Source: Flavobacteriaceae bacterium | GTDB lineage: Bacteria > Bacteroidota > Bacteroidia > Flavobacteriales > Flavobacteriaceae | DNA: 12,372 nucleotides | Direction: 5' to 3' | NCBI GenBank assembly: GCA_947458575.1 | Contig: CANHBE010000052.1 | Location: 1 to 12,372 of the forward strand | Part shown: piece by piece, positions 9,901-12,372 of the stretch | How positions within the stretch are numbered: position 1 is the stretch's first letter | Layout: each line of letters begins with the position of its first letter | Translations under genes and position numbers: made by a program | Notes under the pieces: model-generated | Seen by the model: only the letters and a program-made list of their open reading frames with translations | Databases searched by the model: none | Told to the model about the DNA's origin: nothing

Positions 9901-11483
9901 TTAGCTTTTGTTGCGCCAAAGTAAACGATGTTGTTTGTCGGTGTACTACTGAAATTGGTTCCTGTAAGAGTAACCACAGTTCCTGTTCCACCACTTGTTG
10001 GTGTGAATGATGTAATGGTTGGCGGAGAAACAAAAACAGGGTTGTTTCTAATGATGGAAACCGTACTACTATTATAGTTCGCTACTGCTAAGTCCGCCCT
10101 GCCATCACCATCCAAATCGCCTATGCCAACTGAGTTGGGAGTTGAGCCTGTTGCAAGGTCCACTTTTGCGGCATAGCTTATGATACCAGTACTAACTGTA
10201 TTGCGAAAAACAGAAACTGTATTGCTAGCATAATTCGCTACCACTAAGTCTGGCTTGCCATCCCCATTTAAATCACCTATCCTAACTAGATAGGGATTAT
10301 CACCTGTAATAAAATCCACTTTAGGTGCATAGCTTATTGTCCCGCTGCTGCCATTATTGCGGAAAACAGAAACTATATTACTACTGAAATTCGCTACTGC
10401 TAAGTCCGCCTTGCCATCCCCATCCAAATCTCCTATGGCTACTGAATAAGGATTTGTAGCTACTGCAAGATCCTCTTTTGCGGCATAGCTTATAATACCT
10501 GTGTTACCTGTATTGCGGAACACAGAAACCGTATTGCTATTGACATTCGCTACAACTAGGTCCGCCTTGCCATCCCCATTAAAATCGCCTATGGCAACTG
10601 AGATAGGTGTTGTGCCTGCCGTAAAAACCACTTGTGCAGCAAAACTTATAACACCGCTGCTGCCGGTATTACGAAAAACAGAAACGGTATTGCTATTCTC
10701 ATTCGTTACAACTATGTCCGCCTTGCCATCCCCATCTAAATCTCCTATGGCTACCGAGGTTGGATTCGTACTTGATATATCCACTTTTGTAGCAAAGCTT
10801 ATAATACCGCTGCTGCAGGTATTACGAAAAACAGAAACCGTATTGCCATTCGTTACAGCTAAGTCAGCTTTTCCATCCCCATCCAAATCTCCTGTGGCAA
10901 CTGATAAAGGAGCTGAGTCTGTCGTATGATCTATTTTGGCAGCATAGCTTACTGAGCCAATACTGCTGGTATTGCGGAAAACAGAAACCGAATTACTACC
11001 GTAATTCGCTACCGCTAAGTCTGCTTTGCCATCATCATCCAAATCAGCAATGGCAACAGAAAAAGGATTTAATCCTGGTGTAAAATCCACTTTGGCGCTA
11101 AAATCGGATGATGTGATGTCGCCTTTATTGGGAGTGAAGGTGGGGGTAAAATTGCTATTGGAGTAGGCCAGTAAACCTGTTAGTGTATTGAGCACAGTAA
11201 TTGGTGCGTAGGTTGCTCCTGTGGGAACTGTTACAGTTAATTGAGTTGCAGTGGCCGCAGTAACCGTTGCCTTTGTTGCGCCAAAGTAAACAATGTTGTT
11301 TGTCGGTGTACTACTGAAATTGGTTCCTGTAAGAGTAACCACAGTTCCAATAGATCCAACTGTTGGACTAAATGAGACAATGCTTGGTGGGGCTGGCGCT
11401 GCCTGTGACAAAGATGGTATTAAAAGAACCAAAACAAGGATTAATGGGGCGATTGTTTTGTAAGGATTGTTCAGCAATATCAT
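3945..11483 (-). CDS. Giant T9SS-exported surface protein: three IPT plus seven-repeat FG-GAP units, six-IPT stalk
   Basis: The 2512-residue product starts with a signal peptide (1-28, cut at SQA/AP). IPT/TIG domains sit at about 34-116, 489-571 and 964-1046. Each is followed by exactly seven FG-GAP/VCBS-type repeats of about 50-57 residues with the calcium-loop motif DLDGDGKxDL: 117-488, 572-963 and 1047-1424. Seven repeats is the number needed to close a beta-propeller of the integrin-alpha type. Six near-identical IPT domains follow (1425-1922, 83 residues each), then a PKD-like module (about 1927-2003), a T9SS-type Ig-like module (about 2004-2080) and a GWNQIGNPFG-containing region. The last 87 residues (2426-2512) are a type A sorting domain: LPFPNP, YDMLGRKVKEV, HEIVWQGDD, SPGMYIIRV, RILVK. 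Expected fate is export by the Sec system and then T9SS to the cell surface. Adhesion or ligand binding is the likely role from architecture only. It is the first large gene of the operon; no catalytic domain is seen. Confidence 0.95.
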   Translation of the reverse strand: MILLNNPYKTIAPLILVLVLLIPSLSQAAPAPPSIVSFSPTVGSIGTVVTLTGTNFSSTPTNNIVYFGATKATVTAATATQLTVTVPTGATYAPITVLNTLTGLLAYSNSNFTPTFTPNKGDITSSDFSAKVDFTPGLNPFSVAIADLDDDGKADLAVANYGSNSVSVFRNTSSIGSVSYAAKIDHTTDSAPLSVATGDLDGDGKADLAVTNGNTVSVFRNTCSSGIISFATKVDISSTNPTSVAIGDLDGDGKADIVVTNENSNTVSVFRNTGSSGVISFAAQVVFTAGTTPISVAIGDFNGDGKADLVVANVNSNTVSVFRNTGNTGIISYAAKEDLAVATNPYSVAIGDLDGDGKADLAVANFSSNIVSVFRNNGSSGTISYAPKVDFITGDNPYLVRIGDLNGDGKPDLVVANYASNTVSVFRNTVSTGIISYAAKVDLATGSTPNSVGIGDLDGDGRADLAVANYNSSTVSIIRNNPVFVSPPTITSFTPTSGGTGTVVTLTGTNFSSTPTNNIVYFGATKANVTSASTSQLSVVVPTGATYQPITVTVNGLTAYSSKRFVVTFPSAGILNAGSFSSKVDFTSGNTPFGTAIGDLDGDGKTDIAVVNIMSNTISVYRNTSVVGSLTSSSFASKVDFATGSEPISVSIGDLDGDGKLDLVVTNQVSRSISVYRNTSTTGSITPSSFAAKVDFLNGGSGPNSIAIGDLDDDGKPEIIVGNNSITSISIFKNTSATGAINAGSFAPKIDITTGITPTDIAIGDLDGDSKPDLAIANFGSATVSILKNTTTTGVISAGSFANKVDFATGSTPNSIAIGDFDGDGKFDLSVANGLDNTVSIIRNISTLGVINSSSFAPRVDFAVTLGPRWIAATDIDGDGKLDLALTNADGSASSVSVLKNTSSPGPFNSSSFMPKVDFATGPTPTTVAIGDLDGDGKPDLTAVNQGSSTVSVIRNTVSPPIPTILSFAPSSGAIGTPVTITGSNFSPSPANNIVYFGAIKATVTSASATQLTVVVPIGATYQPITVTVNGLTAYSNGSFVPSFNGGSVFSVNSFAPRVDLLNGYSPISAGLGDINLDGKLDIAIANPSNNFITVFEYSSSPGVIVNNSFNRTDIPYPAININISDIDRDGFLDMISVHGNNLSVFKNKKITSTISISSFEIPINFQSIGSSDLVTIDLDEDGRPDVVTVNESLNNISIYRNIGNANDIGSGLFSQKIDLQCGTNPYGIATGDLDSDGKYDLVVTNYLSNTISIFKNTSSVGNISFSPKVDYATGINPYSIAIGDLDSDGKSEIVVSNFSATTISIFRNISATAIIDSNSFATKVDFSTGGNAAGISISDLNGDSKLDLVVANSGGSTVSLFRNTTSVGIIDTNSFIKDVDIQTGNSPYHSAIGDVDGDGKPEIITSNNGDNTVSVIRNLILPPISITSFTPSSGIAGASVTITGTNFGPTPANNTVKFNGTTSTVTASTSTSITTTVPVGATTGPITVTVNGQTATSSTNFTVIFPPTITSFTPTSGIVTTSVTITGTNFDSTPVTNTVKFNGTTAIVTASTSTSITTTVPVGATTGPLTVTVNGQTATSSTSFTVILPPTITSFSPSSGIVGTSVTITGTNFDPTPINNTVKFNGTTAIVTASTSTSIATTVPVGATNGPITVTVNGQTATSSTNFTVIFPPTITSFSPTSGIVGTSVTITGTNFDSTPVNNSVKFNGTTATVTASTSTSITTTVPVGATTGPITVTVNGQTATSSTNFTVIIPPTITSFTPASGTVTTSVTITGTNFNSTPVNNTVKFNGTTATVTASTSTSITTTVPVGATTGPITVTVNGQTATSGTNFTVIFPPTITSFTPASGIIGAQVKITGTNFSITPANNIVKFNGTTATITGTPTATSITTTVPTGATTGKITVEVDGRTATSTTNFYIGSVSRLGRFVVDKTSGCAPLTVTILDANLVTSGECTLGKPCFMNAGSGGSQQTNQFTFNYTQAGTYTLSVNYQTIGADDITITVNAPTITLSPSSTICSGTFTNLIASGASTYSWSPALGLSTTTEGSVIARPTTTTIYVVIGTDTNGCTQSKSVTVTVNNPCVIPNLANGKGLDSYRIFSIPLKLSDKKIETVLASVMQYYGGYDQDKWRLVHYSNGNNLNFTQGLSTIEEGKGYWLLSVDPLTINVSGTVLPVNQSTPFIMNLDKGWNQIGNPFGFDILWSDVLSKNSNTTSVGELYVYNPATISFIKSDKLPAWGGGFVNTTAVSSLTIPIAVKQATGGRLSTSAESVGNQIDQPSWFVPLKLQQGEAINDLGGIGMHDEALIGRDKYDENSLPRFVKFLELNSYHDEYFQTRFMRDVVPSTSNYNWNLYVESNFGEGDVKLSWEYETFSRNNAQLLLYDKQAKVIIDMKKVGEYKFGSPSTRELTIMYAIDKKHLSTESLTLGLPFPNPLVLETTIPFITGADEILINVYDMLGRKVKEVARSNFETGYHEIVWQGDDYLGEHVSPGMYIIRVSGSNSPAASVRILVK
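3948..4208 (-). other. T9SS type A C-terminal sorting domain (within the giant surface gene)
   Basis: These codons (residues 2426-2512) show the conserved order of a type IX secretion sorting signal: a PFPNP start, a core strand ending YDMLGRKVKEV, the turn GYHEIVWQGDD, SPGMYIIRV, and a lysine-terminated last strand (ASVRILVK). The family is known to be recognised by the T9SS machinery and cleaved on export. No T9SS machinery gene lies in this window. Confidence 0.93.
5718..7211 (-). repeat. Six tandem 249-bp IPT-coding repeats
   Basis: Six consecutive IPT/TIG-coding units repeat with a 249-bp period. The marker ggaggn preceding each unit recurs at 5960, 6210, 6459, 6708, 6957 and near 7206. 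The proteins share blocks such as KFNGTTATVTASTSTS and GPITVTVNGQTATSS. The middle four units are the most alike and the two outer units are more diverged, as expected for arrays that expand by unequal recombination. The low stop density on the opposite strand creates a long spurious antisense frame. Confidence 0.95.
9907..9983. repeat. 77-bp near-identical direct repeat, copy 1 (inside IPT2)
   Basis: This stretch matches 11272-11348 at 76 of 77 bases; the one difference is G versus A at the 21st base. The copies lie 1365 bp apart, which is exactly 455 codons, so they sit at the same place in successive IPT-plus-propeller units and in the same reading frame. Confidence 0.95.
11272..11348. repeat. 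77-bp near-identical direct repeat, copy 2 (inside IPT1)
   Basis: Partner of the copy at 9907-9983, differing at one base. The flanking FG-GAP repeats are much less alike at DNA level, which points to recent gene conversion or duplication confined to the IPT core. Confidence 0.95.
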
Positions 11484-11558
11484 AGATTAATGATAAACTT
11501 TCAATTTAAGGAAATAACTTAAATAGTTGGTGCGGATGGGGCAGGATCATCCAGTGAC

Positions 11559-11714
11559 TCATAAATCAGCTTTGATCTTATTCAAATGATTCAATACATC
11601 ACCAGCTTTCAGAAAATCTGACATCGTGACTCCATTTATATAGATCACTACTTTAGGTGTGATCATATTGTTCTGAATATTGAATAAGTCGTAGAAATTC
11701 ATTCTTCTTCTCAT
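11559..11714 (-). CDS. Possible small protein, 51 residues, unknown
   Basis: An ATG at 11712-11714 opens a 51-codon frame ending in TGA at 11559-11561, 75 bp before the start of the giant surface gene on the same strand. The product starts MRRRMNFYDLFNIQNN and continues with a hydrophobic strand (PKVVIYINGV) and an amphipathic helix (DFLKAGDVLNHLNKIKADL). The composition looks protein-like rather than random, with no low-complexity runs. An internal ATG four codons later (MNFYDLF) is an alternative start. No Shine-Dalgarno sequence is visible, which is normal for Bacteroidota. I do not recognise a family and see no signal peptide, so it does not obviously belong to the exported operon downstream. 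It could be a leader peptide, a phage-type small protein or chance. Confidence 0.4.
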   Translation of the reverse strand: MRRRMNFYDLFNIQNNMITPKVVIYINGVTMSDFLKAGDVLNHLNKIKADL

Positions 11715-11769
11715 ATAAAAAATGTTTTAAATGCTCAAATCAAATACTTATTAAGGTACTGGACTACTC

Positions 11770-11841
11770 TTATCCTGCGGGGTTGATGAACTTGGTTAAT
11801 ATGTCTCGCTCGGTGAGGTCTTTCTTTGAATACCTAGCATA
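11770..11841 (-). pseudogene. Remnant resembling the N-terminus of a type I restriction R subunit
   Basis: The minus-strand frame reads ARYSKKDLTERDILTKFINP and then AG and a TAA stop (11770-11772). R subunits (HsdR) of Bacteroidota-type type I systems commonly begin with a short basic stretch followed by a T/S-E-x-D-I-x-x-KFI-x-PA motif and then an AGW motif; here the frame ends right at the PA position. An ATG (11838-11840) sits one base out of frame directly before the matching codons, preceded by a GGAGA stretch. Insertion of a single G would give a start reading M-A-R-Y-S-K-K, so a frameshifted start is plausible. The frame is also open upstream to a stop at 11926-11928 but has no ATG. 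The match is short and from memory, so this is tentative; the rest of the gene is absent. Confidence 0.38.
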
Positions 11842-11952
11842 AATCCCGTCTCCTTCCTCAAATTCTGGAAAGTCAATGGGCTGTGTGAAAGTTAAGAGTA
11901 AAACGCGGGAATAAAAAATCTCAAATCATTCGTAGTCTTTGGAGTGCGGTAG

Positions 11953-12014
11953 GTTGGGCTCTTGCCTTTGCTTTGGTTTGTGGGAAGGATGTGGGGCAAT
12001 GGCAAGTGCCAAAC
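11953..12014. repeat. Imperfect hairpin element, 18-base arms, in GC-rich DNA
   Basis: The arms at 11953-11970 (GTTGGGCTCTTGCCTTTG) and 11997-12014 (CAATGGCAAGTGCCAAAC) pair at 15 of 18 positions around a 26-base loop. The surrounding segment (about 11940-12120) is richer in GC than the neighbouring genes. I have an impression that similar intergenic segments recur in other Bacteroidota genomes, but cannot confirm it here. Possible identities are a dispersed repeat, a structured RNA or an attachment site. Confidence 0.5.
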
Positions 12015-12226
12015 GCGAGGGAGAGAATCTTTTTAGGTTGCCGTGCGGTGGGAAATTGTGAAACGAGTCGTTGTTCGTCAGCCGAGTCCAGTACCAGTTT
12101 TTTTGTTTTCTTAGAAGTCCCCATTGTCTAAAGGTACGCTTACTTATCCCCGTGGAGAAACTTAATAGGTGGGGTTGTCGAACGTTGTTTTATTGTCGTG
12201 GAGAATTTGTAGGGTTATACGGAAGG

Positions 12227-12372
12227 GTCGAGTAGGCAAGGGGAATTTCACCCCAAGCCTCTCACAGAACCGTACGTGATAGTCTCCCATCATACGGCTC
12301 TTCAGTTGATAATCAGTAGGAGAATCGTCCCACTTGCATGGTTGTTCCCGTAGCAACATCCTATCAAGCCGC
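12227..12372 (-). mobile_element. Group II intron, 3' end (truncated by window edge)
   Basis: The minus strand contains a complete domain V and domain VI followed by a CGAC end at 12227, fitting the conserved 3'-terminal AY of group II introns. The bases 12301-12372 would be the end of domain IV or its linker. The intron body, its 5' end and any reverse transcriptase/maturase gene must lie right of the window; none is visible here. The predicted 3' exon starts at 12226 (CCTTCCGTATAA...) and does not continue an obvious coding frame, so the insertion site looks intergenic. Class assignment is not attempted without the maturase and exon-binding sites. Confidence 0.88.
12230..12300 (-). ncRNA. 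Group II intron catalytic domain V and domain VI with branch-point A
   Basis: Domain V (12267-12300 on the minus strand) is exactly 34 nt. The lower helix starts GAGCCGUAU with the AGC triad, there is a two-nucleotide AC bulge, a 5-bp upper helix, and a GAGA tetraloop of the GNRA type. Domain VI (12230-12263) pairs GAG (12263-12261) with CUC (12232-12230) and A12260 with U12234, leaving A12233 unpaired as the branch-point adenosine seven bases from the intron end at 12227. GGC/GCC and GGGG/CCCC stems follow above it. All essential ribozyme elements of the 3' end are intact, so splicing competence is possible if the upstream part is complete. Confidence 0.9.

Larger units (their letters stand above)
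11715..12226. other. Accessory intergenic region with a gene remnant and a GC-rich hairpin element
   Basis: No intact gene is convincing here. The stretch contains a short HsdR-like remnant (11770-11841), a GC-rich segment at about 11940-12120 with an 18-base-arm imperfect hairpin, and the sequence directly downstream of a group II intron (exon side begins at 12226 on the minus strand). A 67-codon minus-strand frame (11921-12124) lies over the hairpin element and is probably not a protein. Confidence 0.5.

Noticed and set aside
11953..12014. Integron attC site
   Set aside because: The 7-base boxes GTTGGGC and GCCAAAC are present but in the reverse order to an attC site (RYYYAAC first, GTTRRRY last), and no integrase or cassette array is seen.
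11921..12124. 67-codon minus-strand frame in the GC-rich element
   Set aside because: Lies over the strong hairpin, has no recognisable domain and odd composition; more likely a noncoding element read as protein.
12144..12205. CRISPR array
   Set aside because: Only two imperfect copies of 16 bases and no further spacers or cas genes.
12162..12359. 65-codon minus-strand frame at the right edge
   Set aside because: Runs straight through group II intron domains V and VI and past the intron's 3' end, so it is not a real gene.

Overview
The window looks like chromosomal DNA of a member of the Bacteroidota, plausibly Cytophagales-like. The grounds are a clear type IX secretion (T9SS) C-terminal sorting domain, gliding/T9SS-style Ig-like and FG-GAP modules, genes without obvious Shine-Dalgarno sequences, and an AT-rich background. 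The exact genus cannot be read from the sequence.

About 90% of the window is one minus-strand gene cluster, transcribed from right to left, that encodes four exported proteins with very short gaps. (1) A 2512-residue surface protein (11483 to 3945) has three units, each an IPT/TIG domain followed by exactly seven FG-GAP/VCBS-type repeats. These are followed by six tandem IPT domains, PKD/Ig-like modules and a T9SS sorting domain. (2) A 675-residue exported caspase-family (peptidase C14) protein follows, with its His/Cys dyad intact. (3) Next is a secreted protein with an N-terminal FlgT/LPP20-like region and a DUF4384-like C-terminus. (4) Last is a secreted or membrane-tethered protein with a Kre9/KNH-like beta-sandwich and a C-terminal hydrophobic helix. 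The spacing (10, 8 and 42 bp) suggests co-transcription. Their joint function is unknown; a surface-displayed adhesin or sensor with a periplasmic or surface caspase module is the simplest reading, and it is inference.

The left edge (1-335) has no convincing gene. It holds a perfect 13-bp inverted repeat with flanking A and T tracts, likely a bidirectional terminator, and a GC-rich patch.

The right edge (about 11500-12372) looks like accessory DNA. It has a possible 51-codon gene, a short remnant resembling the N-terminus of a type I restriction R subunit (HsdR), a GC-rich element with a long imperfect hairpin, and the 3' end of a group II intron (domains V and VI, with the branch-point A recognisable) that runs off the right edge on the minus strand. 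No maturase is visible inside the window.
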